Assembly: GCF_000376445.1 (NCBI RefSeq)
Contig: NZ_AQXI01000001.1
Span: 466,962 to 530,961, forward strand
DNA length: 64,000 nt
Source of the DNA: Haladaptatus paucihalophilus DX253
Lineage (GTDB): Archaea; Halobacteriota; Halobacteria; Halobacteriales; Haladaptataceae
Direction: 5' to 3'
Shown here: one piece after another, positions 24,211 through 32,959 of the stretch
How positions within the stretch are numbered: position 1 is the first letter of the stretch
Layout: each line of letters begins with the position of its first letter
Made by a program: the position numbers and the translations under genes
The notes under the pieces: generated by a model
What the model saw: the letters and a program-made list of their open reading frames with translations, nothing else
What the model was told of the DNA's origin: nothing
The model's database searches: none

Positions 24211-24374
24211 GACGACTCGACCCCAGCGTCACGACGAGCGGCGAGGAAACGGGCGCGGAGTGTCCCTACTGCGGTTCGACGGACACCCACCGCGAACACC
24301 CGAAAGGGCCGTCGCTCTGTCGGTCGATGCACTACTGTAACGGCTGTGAACAGCCGTTCGAGAAGTTCGAGTAG
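24207..24374 (+). CDS. Detached PaaD C-terminal zinc ribbon
   Basis: A 55-residue zinc-ribbon protein: ECPYCGSTDTHREHPKGPS, LCRSMHYCNGCEQPF, EKFE. Four-cysteine spacing (C-x2-C ... C ... C-x2-C) and the closing CEQPFEKF match the C-terminal domain of bacterial PaaD, where it is fused to DUF59. The start codon overlaps the paaD stop (ATGA), so the two halves are translated together and probably act as one unit. It is the last gene of the operon; no PaaE reductase follows. Confidence 0.85.
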   Translation: MRRLDPSVTTSGEETGAECPYCGSTDTHREHPKGPSLCRSMHYCNGCEQPFEKFE

Positions 24375-24534
24375 GGGTTTTGTGTCCCGACGAGGGGACG
24401 TGTTGATGGGTCCGCACCAACAGCTATGGAGAAAGTAAACATAATTCTTTTGTAGGGTGAATAAATGGGTCTGATTCCATACACGAATGGAGATGGCCAA
24501 CACGTTTTTTCCGCCGTCCGTTGCAGTTCGTCGT

Positions 24535-24747
24535 ATGTCCGCAAATCGACCGACGCGAGAGGAGTTGCGCCGCGGAATAACCGTCGAAATCGAGCAGACC
24601 AACGCCGAGAACGCGGACGAAGCCGAACCGCTCCGTGGCGATATCGCGAAGATTCTCTCGGAGGAGCACAGCGAACCCGGCGGCGTGAAAGTCGAGTTGG
24701 AGTCCGGGATTACCGGACGCGTCAAACGCATCGCACCGGACGGATAG
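24535..24747 (+). CDS. YwbE-like DUF2196 protein
   Basis: A 70-residue protein of the YwbE/DUF2196 family: ITVEIEQTNAENADEAEPLR, GDIAKILSEE and GVKVELESGITGRVKRI. The fold is expected to be a small beta barrel. Function is unknown. It has its own AT-rich upstream region (24390-24470) and ends directly against the convergent DNA-repair gene. Confidence 0.82.
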   Translation: MSANRPTREELRRGITVEIEQTNAENADEAEPLRGDIAKILSEEHSEPGGVKVELESGITGRVKRIAPDG

Positions 24748-25137
24748 TCAGTCGGATTCGAGGTCGAGCAGCCGTTTTTTCAGTCCGAGGCGGTCCCCCC
24801 GTCCGCCGGAGTACCCGCCTAAATCGTTCGCGCCGACGATGCGATGGCACGGCACGACCAGCGGCACGGGATTGCGACCACAGGCCTGTCCGACCGCTAT
24901 CGGCGCGGTGTCGAGTTCGTCGGCGATGTCGCCGTACGTCCGCGTCTCGCCGCGCGGCACGTCGGCCATCGCGGCCATGACCCGTCCGGTGAAAGAGTCT
25001 GGATAGTCCACGGTGAGGTCGAACGACCGCCGTTCGCCCGCCGCGTACTCGCCGACCTGTTGACGGATTTCGTCGAGCGGTTCGGCGACCAGCGCGTCGT
25101 CGATTTCGACCTGCCAGTCCCAAACGGAGACGAACAT
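24748..25137 (-). CDS. ogt: Methylated-DNA-protein cysteine methyltransferase
   Basis: A 129-residue O6-alkylguanine DNA repair protein. It has the DNA-binding helix pattern RGETRTYGDIAD and the acceptor-cysteine motif VPCHRIVGANDLGGYSGG with PCHR. At this length it has little beyond the catalytic C-terminal domain, with a shortened N-terminal domain. Its start overlaps the stop of the upstream methyltransferase gene by one base. Confidence 0.9.
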   Translation of the reverse strand: MFVSVWDWQVEIDDALVAEPLDEIRQQVGEYAAGERRSFDLTVDYPDSFTGRVMAAMADVPRGETRTYGDIADELDTAPIAVGQACGRNPVPLVVPCHRIVGANDLGGYSGGRGDRLGLKKRLLDLESD

Positions 25138-25916
25138 CAGCGCCTCCTGAGGACCGTCACGGGTCGGTGGAGCGTACCCGGTTCACAGTCCTCGACGGGG
25201 GTCGAGAGGTCGAAGCTGTCGAACCACCCCACGTGGTCGAACTCGGTCCGTTCGAGGAGCATGCGGAACTCTTGGGGCGCGAACGTCTTGCGTACGTACT
25301 CCTCGCGGAAGTGCCGCGTTCCCTCGGGCGTCTCGACGCGCGTCGTCAGCGTCTGTCGAACCAACTGCTCCGTCGTGTGTATCGGTTCCTGTTCGATGCC
25401 GAACCGAACCGTCGTGTCTCCACGCGTCGTTTCCCATTCGCTTTGGGAGGACGTGCCGCCCGCGAAATCGATGGAGCCGTCGATGCAGTAGAGCGACCCC
25501 GGTGTCATCGCGTCGGCCATCGAATCGAGATGCGACAGCAGGGCCTCGTTCGAATCGAGATACAGCGACCCGAGCGCACAGAACGCGAAATCGACGTCGC
25601 TCGGTAGAACGAAGTCCGCCATGTCTCGCCGGAGGAACGTCGCTTCGATGTCGTGTTCGCGGGCCTTTTCGATGGAGTGGGAAATCATCTCCGAGGAGTT
25701 GTCCAAGCCGGTGAACTCGTAGCCCCGCGCGTCGAATTCGAGCAGATACGGAGACGGGCCACAGGCGATTTCGAGGACGGAATCCGGACGATTCGACCGC
25801 TCGCCGAATCGGTCGATACAGGCTTCGAAGAAGTCTACTTCGGCCGCCACATCGCGGAAATCGAAGGCAATCTCGTAGTAGTCGGGATGCGCGTAGAGAC
25901 CGGCCATAACTTCCAA
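25137..25916 (-). CDS. Class I SAM-dependent methyltransferase
   Basis: A 259-residue methyltransferase with motif I SVLEIACGPSPYLLEF near residue 47, an acidic end to strand beta-2 (FTGLDNSSEMISHS), and VDFAFCALGSLYLDSN as motif IV. Tyrosine-rich N-terminus (LYAHPDYYEIAFDFRD) is common in methyltransferases of the type-11/25 families. The substrate is not predictable. It forms a two-gene operon with the DNA-repair gene, but the connection may be only transcriptional. Confidence 0.82.
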   Translation of the reverse strand: MEVMAGLYAHPDYYEIAFDFRDVAAEVDFFEACIDRFGERSNRPDSVLEIACGPSPYLLEFDARGYEFTGLDNSSEMISHSIEKAREHDIEATFLRRDMADFVLPSDVDFAFCALGSLYLDSNEALLSHLDSMADAMTPGSLYCIDGSIDFAGGTSSQSEWETTRGDTTVRFGIEQEPIHTTEQLVRQTLTTRVETPEGTRHFREEYVRKTFAPQEFRMLLERTEFDHVGWFDSFDLSTPVEDCEPGTLHRPVTVLRRR

Positions 25917-26357
25917 CTCTGCGGGTGGGTCTTAACTGCTCGTATCGGGACGAAAAGGGTTGGATGAACGGCAGAAACAGTCCGTCTTTTGTGACGAGAT
26001 GGCTTCATCCGTCCGGTCCCCTGTGACCGGACTCCACCGTGGTGCGGTCCGATGGCAACGTGCCGAATTCACTTTGCTTTCCGTTACGCGATGCCACGAT
26101 TGTCGGCGTGAGTTCCTGTGCGGTGCGATGAAACCGGTGTACTAACTCGCCTCGTGAACCTCCCAAACTCTCCGCGAAACTATCAATTTATACTAAAAAA
26201 TACTATTTCTTACTACTATACACTGAAATCGCCTCGCACACCGGGAGACGAAATCCGACGACAGCGCGATGCGGCCACCGCCGCACGCACTCCCCGTGAC
26301 AGGCACCGGAGAGCGCGTAAACGTAGGTTTAAACGAGAAGGCGCACAACCCACGGCC
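25917..26357. other. Gene-free, partly AT-rich spacer upstream of nop5
   Basis: 441 bases between a minus-strand methyltransferase and plus-strand nop5. An AT-rich block at about 26180-26225 precedes a mixed region. At 26327-26336 GTTTAAACG lies 25-30 bases upstream of nop5 and is its likely TATA box. A 61-codon frame at 25960-26145 has no protein-like pattern. No small RNA could be proven, though the length leaves room for one. Confidence 0.5.
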
Positions 26358-27218
26358 ATGACCGAATCGGACGCCGAGACGGCGGGTGGCGAACTGGGGT
26401 GGTTCGCGGGCGTCGAACCGGACGACGTGGAGGACGGCGCGCGCGCCATCCGGGAGGGGAGCGCCGACGCACCGGCGGACTGGCCCGAGCGGGCCGTCAA
26501 AGCCGGGTTTGCCGAGGACGACGCGGACTACTACGCGAAGCTTCGAAAAGCTACCATCCGAGCGACGCGGGACGCGGTGACGGAGCGCGAACGGGCGGAC
26601 GACCGCCAACTCGTGCACGCGGTGCGCGCGATGGACGACTGTGAATCGGAGGCGAACGAACTCGCTGAACGCGTCGCGGAGTGGGCGGGAACGCTGTATC
26701 CCGACGCCGGAACGGGCGTCGGATACGCCCGCGAACTCGCCGAGAGCGACCCCGAAACGCCGGTCGAGGAGCGGGTGGTGTCGCTGGCGGAGCGGGTCGC
26801 GGACCTCGCCGACGAGCGCGATACACTCCGGTCGTTCGTGGAGCGACAGGCACCGGCGGTCGCGCCGAATCTCGCCACGCTCGCCGACCCGGTGCTCGCC
26901 GCGCGACTCATTGCGCTGGCCGGGGGACTCGAATCGCTGGCGAAGATGCCGGGCGGGACGGTACAGGTGCTCGGCGCGGAGAACGCGCTGTTCGCACACC
27001 TCCGCGGACACGCCTCCTCGCCGAAACACGGCATCATCTACACGCACGAAGCGGTTCGGGCGGCCCCACCGGACCAGCGCGGGTCGGCGGCGCGCACGCT
27101 GTCCGGGAAACTCGTCATCGCGGCGCGAATCGACCACTACTCGGGCGAACACAACCCGGAACTGAAGGCGGAACTCGACCGCCGGATGGACGCGATTCAG
27201 TCGCGGGGTGACGAATGA
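26358..27218 (+). CDS. nop5: Nop5 family box C/D RNP core protein
   Basis: A 286-residue scaffold protein of the archaeal C/D small RNA-guided 2'-O-methylation complex. The C-terminal Nop domain shows the classic signature: LAKMPGGTVQVLGAENALFA, then HLRGHASSPKHGIIYTHEAV and the RGSAARTLSGKLVIAARIDH stretch. A coiled-coil middle (about 90-170) and a short N-terminal domain precede it. ATG 26358 is 25-30 bases from a TATA-like sequence. It overlaps the fibrillarin start by four bases (ATGA), so the complex partners are co-translated. Confidence 0.94.
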   Translation: MTESDAETAGGELGWFAGVEPDDVEDGARAIREGSADAPADWPERAVKAGFAEDDADYYAKLRKATIRATRDAVTERERADDRQLVHAVRAMDDCESEANELAERVAEWAGTLYPDAGTGVGYARELAESDPETPVEERVVSLAERVADLADERDTLRSFVERQAPAVAPNLATLADPVLAARLIALAGGLESLAKMPGGTVQVLGAENALFAHLRGHASSPKHGIIYTHEAVRAAPPDQRGSAARTLSGKLVIAARIDHYSGEHNPELKAELDRRMDAIQSRGDE

Positions 27219-27850
27219 CGCTCCCCGATGGCGTCGAACGGCGGACGTTCGGCGGCGACGACCGACTGGCGACGAAGGGTCACCCGGTCTACGGCGAACC
27301 GACCGACGGGGACTGGCGCTGTTGGGACGCTCGGCGCTCGAAGTTAGCCGCCATGCTGGAACACGGGATGGACACCGGTCTGGACGGTGGCGAGACGGTG
27401 CTCTACCTCGGAGCGGCGAGCGGAACGACGGTGAGCCACGTCGCCGACTTCTCCGGGCCGACGTACGCGGTCGAATTCGCACCGCGACCGACCCGCGACC
27501 TGCTCGACGCGGTGGACGCCCGCGAAAATCTCTTTCCGCTGCTGAAGGACGCGCGAAAACCCGAGACGTACGCGCACGTCGTCGAATCTGACGTCGAGGT
27601 GCTCGTTCAGGACGTGGCGACGCGGGGACAGGCCCGCGTGGCCTGTGAAAACGCGCGGTTCCTTCGGGAGGACGGTCGGCTACTTCTCGCCATCAAAGCC
27701 CGAAGCGAGGACGTGGCGAGCGACCCGGAAACCGTGTTCGAGCGCGCGCTCGACACGCTTCGGGAGGGGTACGAAATCATCGAAACCCGACGACTCGAAC
27801 CGTTCCACGTGGACCATCTCGGCGTCGTGGCCGTTCCCCGGAAGGTGTGA
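27215..27850 (+). CDS. flpA: Fibrillarin-like rRNA 2'-O-methyltransferase
   Basis: A 211-residue SAM-dependent methyltransferase, the catalytic subunit of the C/D RNP that methylates rRNA ribose at guide-specified sites. Motif I TVLYLGAASGTTVSHVADF is unmistakable. Further conserved stretches are YAVEFAPRPTRDLLD, VEVLVQDVATRGQA and LLAIKARSEDV. It follows nop5 in an overlapping arrangement, the usual archaeal order. Confidence 0.95.
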   Translation: MTLPDGVERRTFGGDDRLATKGHPVYGEPTDGDWRCWDARRSKLAAMLEHGMDTGLDGGETVLYLGAASGTTVSHVADFSGPTYAVEFAPRPTRDLLDAVDARENLFPLLKDARKPETYAHVVESDVEVLVQDVATRGQARVACENARFLREDGRLLLAIKARSEDVASDPETVFERALDTLREGYEIIETRRLEPFHVDHLGVVAVPRKV

Positions 27851-27895
27851 CCGTCACCGGAAGTATTTACGTCTCGGGTGGCTAAATCTCGAAAA

Positions 27896-28966
27896 ATGGA
27901 TTTGGGTTCGGCCGAGAATTTCACCGACCTAGGGACGCTCGGCGTCGAAGAGGAGTTCTACGTCGTCGACGAGCGAGGCGTCCCGACCGCAGGGACAGAC
28001 GAACTCGTCTACCAGACCGACCCACCGGAGATACTCGACGGTCGCTTGGACCACGAACTGTTCAAATGCGTCATCGAGACGCAAACGCCGAAAACGACGC
28101 TTTCGGACGTTGACGACAATGTGAGGCGAGTACGCGAAGCTCTCGTCGAGCACGCCAGTTCGCAGGGATTCGGCATCGCGGCGGCGGGTCTCCACCCCGG
28201 CGCGAAGTGGCGTGAACTGGATCACGCCGAAAAGCCGCGCTACCGAGCGCAACTCGACCGAATTCAGTACCCGCAACACCGCAACACGACCGCCGGGCTA
28301 CACGTCCACGTCGGCGTGGACGACGCGGACGCGGCCGTCTGGGTGGCAAACGAGATTCGCTGGTATCTCCCCGTCATGCTGGCGTTATCGGCCAACTCGC
28401 CGTATTGGAACGGCTACGACACCGGCTTGCAGTCAGCACGGGCGAAGATATTCGAGGCGCTGCCGAACACCGGCATGCCGACCGATTTCGAGGATTACGA
28501 GGCGTTCTCCGAGTTCGAGCGGACGATGGTCGAAACGGGGTCGATAAACGACCGCGGCGAACTCTGGTACGACGTTCGCCCCCACTCCGGCCACGGGACG
28601 GTCGAGGTTCGAACACCCGACGGGCAGGCCGACCCGGAACGCGTGCTCGCGTTCGTGGAGTACACCCACGCCCTCGTGACCGACCTCGTGGAGCGCTACG
28701 AGGACGGCGAGTCCGGCTACCGCCACCGCCGCGAACTGCTGGACGAGAACAAGTGGCGTGCGATACGCTACGGCCACGACGCTTCCTTTATCGACCGCGA
28801 CTGTGACGGCGAAATCTCGCTCGGCGAGGTGGTTGACCGCGAGTGCGACCGCCTCGGCGTCAGCGGCATCGGCGACATCTACGACGCGGAGAGCGGTGCC
28901 GAGTGTCAACGGCGACTCCACGAGGAAGACGGCTTCGAGACGGTGTGTGAATCCCTTTTGCTGTAG
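27896..28966 (+). CDS. gshA: Gamma-glutamylcysteine ligase (haloarchaeal GshA)
   Basis: A 356-residue GCS2-type ATP-dependent ligase joining glutamate and cysteine. Haloarchaea use gamma-glutamylcysteine instead of glutathione as their main low-molecular-weight thiol. Family traits: [15 protein letters not shown] at the N-terminus, [28 protein letters not shown], and [22 protein letters not shown] 27896 is preferred to a GTG 18 bases upstream. A disulfide reductase at 8 kb could complete the thiol cycle. Confidence 0.9.
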   Translation: MDLGSAENFTDLGTLGVEEEFYVVDERGVPTAGTDELVYQTDPPEILDGRLDHELFKCVIETQTPKTTLSDVDDNVRRVREALVEHASSQGFGIAAAGLHPGAKWRELDHAEKPRYRAQLDRIQYPQHRNTTAGLHVHVGVDDADAAVWVANEIRWYLPVMLALSANSPYWNGYDTGLQSARAKIFEALPNTGMPTDFEDYEAFSEFERTMVETGSINDRGELWYDVRPHSGHGTVEVRTPDGQADPERVLAFVEYTHALVTDLVERYEDGESGYRHRRELLDENKWRAIRYGHDASFIDRDCDGEISLGEVVDRECDRLGVSGIGDIYDAESGAECQRRLHEEDGFETVCESLLL

Positions 28967-29011
28967 GCAAGTTTTTTACGCGCTACTGACTTTTGTCCTT
29001 CTGAGAACGAC

Positions 29012-29659
29012 ATGACTGGGGACGACGCTGACAACGAACGGAACGACTCCGAGGATACCGGCGACGAGATACCCGTCGATACGAGCGGTGCGGACGACGC
29101 GGAGGCCGTCGGCGACGAATTGGATGCGGACGAGGTGGAAGGCGAAAAACCGCTGTCGCGCGGTCGGAAACGCCTCGGAGAGGAGGCGGACCGCGCGGTC
29201 GAAGGGTTCGACCAAGGTATCGTGGACCTGCTTTCGTGGGTGCTCGACACCGAGACGCGCGCGCGAATCTACGTTTACCTCCGGCAGAATCCGGGGAGTA
29301 CCAGCGAGGAAATCGCCGAAGGGACGGGGCTGTATCCGAGCACGGTCCGCGAATCGCTCGCCGAACTCCACGAGGAGGAGAACGTCTTCCGCGAGAAACG
29401 CGAGAGTTCGGGTGCCGGAAACAACCCGTACGAGTACACGGCCATCGCGCCGAGCGAACTCGTCGGCGGTATCGTGGACCAGGTACAACAGGAGCTGAAC
29501 ACGGTGTTCAACCTCGACAGCCACCTGAACGACGAGGTGTCCGAAACCGAACCGGTCAGTATCGAAGTCGAGGACATCTCGGACGACGTGGACGAGGAAG
29601 ACACGGCGGACGTGGCCGACGACGGTACCGGATCGGACGACGAAGCGGACGAGGAGTAA
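29012..29659 (+). CDS. HTH transcription regulator with acidic arms
   Basis: A 215-residue protein with a winged-helix domain in its middle (residues about 70-150: WVLDTETRARIYVYLRQNPG, then STSEEIAEGTGLYPSTVRES). The first 50 and last 45 residues are almost entirely Asp, Glu, Gly and Ser. Between them a helical segment (GGIVDQVQQELNTVFNLD) could mediate dimerisation. It resembles ArsR/TrmB-like haloarchaeal regulators. A DNA-independent role is possible given its acidity. Separate transcript, 45 bases after gshA. Confidence 0.78.
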   Translation: MTGDDADNERNDSEDTGDEIPVDTSGADDAEAVGDELDADEVEGEKPLSRGRKRLGEEADRAVEGFDQGIVDLLSWVLDTETRARIYVYLRQNPGSTSEEIAEGTGLYPSTVRESLAELHEEENVFREKRESSGAGNNPYEYTAIAPSELVGGIVDQVQQELNTVFNLDSHLNDEVSETEPVSIEVEDISDDVDEEDTADVADDGTGSDDEADEE

Positions 29660-29729
29660 TCTTCCCCTTCGGAAAGATACACGGTCTTCTCACCCGACTC
29701 TACACACGGTACTGACCGTACTGACTATC

Positions 29730-30569
29730 ATGGAGTCCACAATTTCTCCCGAAACGACCGTCGGTCGCGTCGCACTCCGAGTCAACGACCTCGACCGAGT
29801 GCGTCGCTTTTACGAGACCGTCGTCGGACTCGAACGCCTGCGGGAGGACGGCGAAACCGCCGTCCTCGGCGCTGGTGGCGTTCCGCTTTTGGAACTGGTC
29901 GCGGACGCCGACGCTCCCGTGCGGAGACGAACCGAAGCGGGACTGTTTCACACGGCGTTTCTCGTCCCCTCGCGGAGCGCCGTGGCGGATGCGCTCGTGC
30001 GCATCGAGAACGACTGGGAGCTGTCCGGCGCGTCCGACCACCGCGTAAGCGAGGCGCTCTACCTCACGGACCCCGAAGGGAACGGCGTCGAAATCTACCG
30101 TGACCGCCCCCGCGAGGAGTGGTCCGTCGAGGAAGACGGGAGCGTTCGGATGGAGACGCTGCCGCTCGACATCGACGAACTCCGGGAACAGCGGACGGAC
30201 GCCGAAACGGTCCCGTCCGGAACGACCGTCGGGCACGTCCACCTCGAAGTCTCGTCACTCTCCGCCGCCCGGGAGTTCTACGTCGAGACGCTTGGAACCC
30301 GTATTCGTCAGCGGTTCGGCCCGTCCGCGCTCTTCCTCGCGACAGACGACTATCACCATCACATCGGCCTGAACACGTGGAACGACCGCACGGAACCGAC
30401 CGCGGGGCGCGGGTTGCTGTGGTTCGAACTCGTCGTCCCCGACCGGGCGGCGCTCGACGAGGCCCGACATCGGTTCGCCGCGCGCGGCGTCGAGACGACT
30501 TCGAGGGAGAACGGATTCGACGTGTCTGATTCCGATACTATAAACCTCCGAATCACAGTGAATGATTGA
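29730..30569 (+). CDS. Two-domain VOC protein, catechol-2,3-dioxygenase-like
   Basis: A 279-residue protein with two vicinal-oxygen-chelate domains, residues about 8-130 and 165-279. The second domain carries a likely metal triad: His in VGHVHLEVSSL, His in DDYHHHIGLNTWN, and Glu in LLWFELVV. This matches extradiol dioxygenases of the B. subtilis CatE type, which cleave catechols, though many VOC proteins of this length have other reactions. Its presence fits the aromatic-degradation theme of the window, but it is not next to other ring-cleavage genes. Confidence 0.78.
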   Translation: MESTISPETTVGRVALRVNDLDRVRRFYETVVGLERLREDGETAVLGAGGVPLLELVADADAPVRRRTEAGLFHTAFLVPSRSAVADALVRIENDWELSGASDHRVSEALYLTDPEGNGVEIYRDRPREEWSVEEDGSVRMETLPLDIDELREQRTDAETVPSGTTVGHVHLEVSSLSAAREFYVETLGTRIRQRFGPSALFLATDDYHHHIGLNTWNDRTEPTAGRGLLWFELVVPDRAALDEARHRFAARGVETTSRENGFDVSDSDTINLRITVND

Positions 30570-30718
30570 TTGTAGATATAAAAGGTGGGGTATTGGGATT
30601 CGGTGTTCGGATACTCTCCAAGAGGCTCTAAATCGAGGCTTCTAGGTAGCCCGAACGTTACGACGAACGGAAATATTCTTCGTAATAGCTGTTGTTCGAT
30701 AATCCTATCGGCGCATGA

Positions 30719-30728
30719 TTTATATATC
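30719..30728 (+). promoter_or_regulatory. TATA box of the coiled-coil protein gene
   Basis: TTTATATATC lies 21-30 bases upstream of ATG 30749, in a 180-base AT-rich spacer, consistent with a leaderless transcript. Confidence 0.5.
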
Positions 30729-30748
30729 CATTCTCGGATGTGCACAGT

Positions 30749-32353
30749 ATGAGTGATTTCAGTAGCGGGAACGAAGTGATTTCGAGTTCGGAGAGCGGGG
30801 TTACGATCGAAAAATCGTTCGATGGGGAGGCGTTCGCGGTCCCGGCGATTCGGTTCGAACTCCGGTCGGACCACGACGACGCGGTGACGGTCCGCATCAC
30901 GGACCGAATTCCCGACGACTTTCCGATGGACAACGTGGGATTCCACCCCGAATACGAGAACGAGAACTGGACGGCTTACAAGGACCACCGCGTGCAGTTC
31001 GAGCGGACGCTCGAACCGAACGAGTCGCTGACGACGGTGTACGGGATTCGACTGTCGGACTGGTCCGACGCCGAGAAGTTCCTCATCGAACCGGAACTCG
31101 AAGAGGTCACGCCGGTCACGGACGACGGCGGGCAGGGCGAGGAGCGCATGGAGGAACACACCATCACCGACATCGTTTCCGAGGACAGCAGTCAGGTCGT
31201 CCGCGACGTCATCGCGGGCGACAGCGGACTGCCGGGACTGGACGAGGACGCCGAAACGGGCGACGACCCCGCTGACCCGCTCGCCGACGTCGGAAACGAC
31301 CCCCTCTCCGACCCGCTCGGGTCGAGTGCCGACGCGGACGACGGTGCCACGGACCCGCTCGCGGACGCGGCGAGCGCGTCGGCTGACTCGACGGGTGAGG
31401 ACTCCGCACCCGACGAATCGGACCCTGCCGGTTCGGATACCGAAGATGGTCCGTTCGCTGGCTCGGAGGACGACATCATCGACGCGGACGAGCCGGGCGA
31501 CGACTCCATCGACGGGGGCGACGACGCGGACGAGTCGAACGACGACAGCCTCGAAGCGCCCGTCGAAACCGCCGACGAACCCCCGGCGTCACCCCCGCGG
31601 CCCGGAAGCGTCGCCGCCGCTCTCGCCGACGAGATTCGCGCCGGGGAGGTGAACGACGACGACCTCAAACGCATCCAGCAGGAACTCGATTTGGACACGC
31701 CCGAGAGCACGAACGTCCGCATCCGCCACCTCCAGTCCCGGGTGGACGACCTCGCGGCCTACACCGAGGCGTTAGAGGAGTTCATCGACGAGAACGGGAC
31801 GGCGAAAACCCTCATCGACGGCTTCGAATCCGAAGTCGAATCGGTTCGCGCCGACCTCGACGAGATGGGTTCGGAGATAGAGAACGCGAAGGACGAGGGT
31901 GCACAGGCGCGCGCCCGCGTCGCCGACCTCGAAACGAACCTCGACGGTCTCGAAACGAGTATCGACAGCCTCGAATCGGGACTCGAAAGCGACCTCGCCG
32001 ACCTCGAAGACGACCTCGACGAGTTGGGCGAACTGGACTCCAACCTCGACGGACTCACGTCTCAGCTCGACGACTTGGAGGACCTCGTTGCGACGAACAC
32101 CCAAGAGGCGTCCGCGTTGGACGACGAACTCGAAGACCTCCGAGACGACTTCGAGACGGTCGATTCGCTCGAAGGAAAAATCGAGGTGCTTTCCGAGGAC
32201 GTCTCCGACCTCTCGGATTCCGTCGAGGCGACCGAGACGCGCATGGACGAAAAGATCGACACGCTCCGTTCCGACATCGGGGACATCGAGAGCGAACTGA
32301 AGGAACTCCACGAGTGGCGCGATCAACTCGGCTCGGTCTTCGGCGGGAACTGA
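30749..32353 (+). CDS. Large acidic coiled-coil protein of unknown function
   Basis: A 534-residue protein in three parts. Residues 1-150 form a beta-rich domain (VTIEKSFDGEAFAVPAIRFE, then VTVRITDRIPDDFP). Residues 150-290 are an extremely acidic, Ser/Asp/Gly-rich linker with repeated DPLAD-like and DDxDD patterns. Residues 290-530 form a long coiled coil with heptad Leu and repeated LDDLEDD/LESDLADLED blocks. There is no signal peptide or membrane helix. The arrangement suggests a cytoplasmic scaffold or filament-like protein. No known family was recognised. Confidence 0.7.
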   Translation: MSDFSSGNEVISSSESGVTIEKSFDGEAFAVPAIRFELRSDHDDAVTVRITDRIPDDFPMDNVGFHPEYENENWTAYKDHRVQFERTLEPNESLTTVYGIRLSDWSDAEKFLIEPELEEVTPVTDDGGQGEERMEEHTITDIVSEDSSQVVRDVIAGDSGLPGLDEDAETGDDPADPLADVGNDPLSDPLGSSADADDGATDPLADAASASADSTGEDSAPDESDPAGSDTEDGPFAGSEDDIIDADEPGDDSIDGGDDADESNDDSLEAPVETADEPPASPPRPGSVAAALADEIRAGEVNDDDLKRIQQELDLDTPESTNVRIRHLQSRVDDLAAYTEALEEFIDENGTAKTLIDGFESEVESVRADLDEMGSEIENAKDEGAQARARVADLETNLDGLETSIDSLESGLESDLADLEDDLDELGELDSNLDGLTSQLDDLEDLVATNTQEASALDDELEDLRDDFETVDSLEGKIEVLSEDVSDLSDSVEATETRMDEKIDTLRSDIGDIESELKELHEWRDQLGSVFGGN

Positions 32354-32462
32354 CCTTCGACGTCCTACAACGAACGGAAACCACTCCTTTTCATCCACTT
32401 GCGGGTGCAGGCACGAGTCACCTGACGCCGGAGACGCTTCGTTTTGTTAGAGGGGGAAACCT

Positions 32463-32690
32463 ATGAGCACGATACAAGTGGGTCACGCGCCGGACCAAGC
32501 GGACGGCTCGGACGATGAACGTCGTCTGTACGGCGACCCACAACACGAGGTTACCGTTGACGACAACCCCGAGCGGTTGTACGGGACGCCGCAACACGAG
32601 GGGGAACCGCCGAGGAGCGACGTCGAGCGGTTCTGGCTCGACTGTTTCGCCTTCAGAAAGAGCGTCCAATGCGAGGATGGTTCCCAGTGA
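32463..32690 (+). CDS. Small hypothetical protein with internal LYGxPQHE repeats
   Basis: A 75-residue protein with two copies of a short motif, RRLYGDPQHEVT and ERLYGTPQHEG, followed by FWLDCFAFRKSVQC. A GA-rich Shine-Dalgarno-like stretch (GAGGGGG) precedes the ATG. It overlaps the next gene, which begins inside its last codons, so the pair is probably co-translated. No family known; reality is supported mainly by the repeats and overlap. Confidence 0.5.
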   Translation: MSTIQVGHAPDQADGSDDERRLYGDPQHEVTVDDNPERLYGTPQHEGEPPRSDVERFWLDCFAFRKSVQCEDGSQ

Positions 32691-32959
32691 AAGCAAAACC
32701 ACCACGAACGCCGGACGATGGAAACGCGCGGAACGAAAACGAGAACGCGAAAGCGACACGGAGCGAAAACGATGAACAGCAGGCGGACAGGACGGAGGAG
32801 TGTCCGACCTGTGTGGCGGAGACGCCACACCGCGTCACTATCGAGATTCGAACGGAAAACGAACAGGCGAAGCACAGTTCGTTTTCCCGCGAACCGTACC
32901 GAGTCAGCGTCTGTGTCGAATGCGGCGAGGAGACGGTTCGGCGGATGAACGACGCCTGA
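32669..32959 (+). CDS. Haloarchaeal zinc-ribbon protein (DUF7835-like)
   Basis: A protein of up to 96 residues with two CxxC pairs: EECPTCVAETPHRVTIEIRT and SREPYRVSVCVECGEETVRR. The stretch SREPYRV..C.ECGEE is typical of a small haloarchaeal zinc beta-ribbon family. The N-terminal 40 residues are poorly conserved. ATG 32669 or GTG 32687 (which would overlap the previous stop as GTGA) are possible starts. The stop abuts the stop of the convergent regulator. Function unknown. Confidence 0.75.
   Translation: MRGWFPVKAKPPRTPDDGNARNENENAKATRSENDEQQADRTEECPTCVAETPHRVTIEIRTENEQAKHSSFSREPYRVSVCVECGEETVRRMNDA

Noticed and set aside
25960-26145. 61-codon frame upstream of nop5
   Set aside because: No protein-like pattern; it contains a CHDC motif but lacks the rest of a zinc fold.
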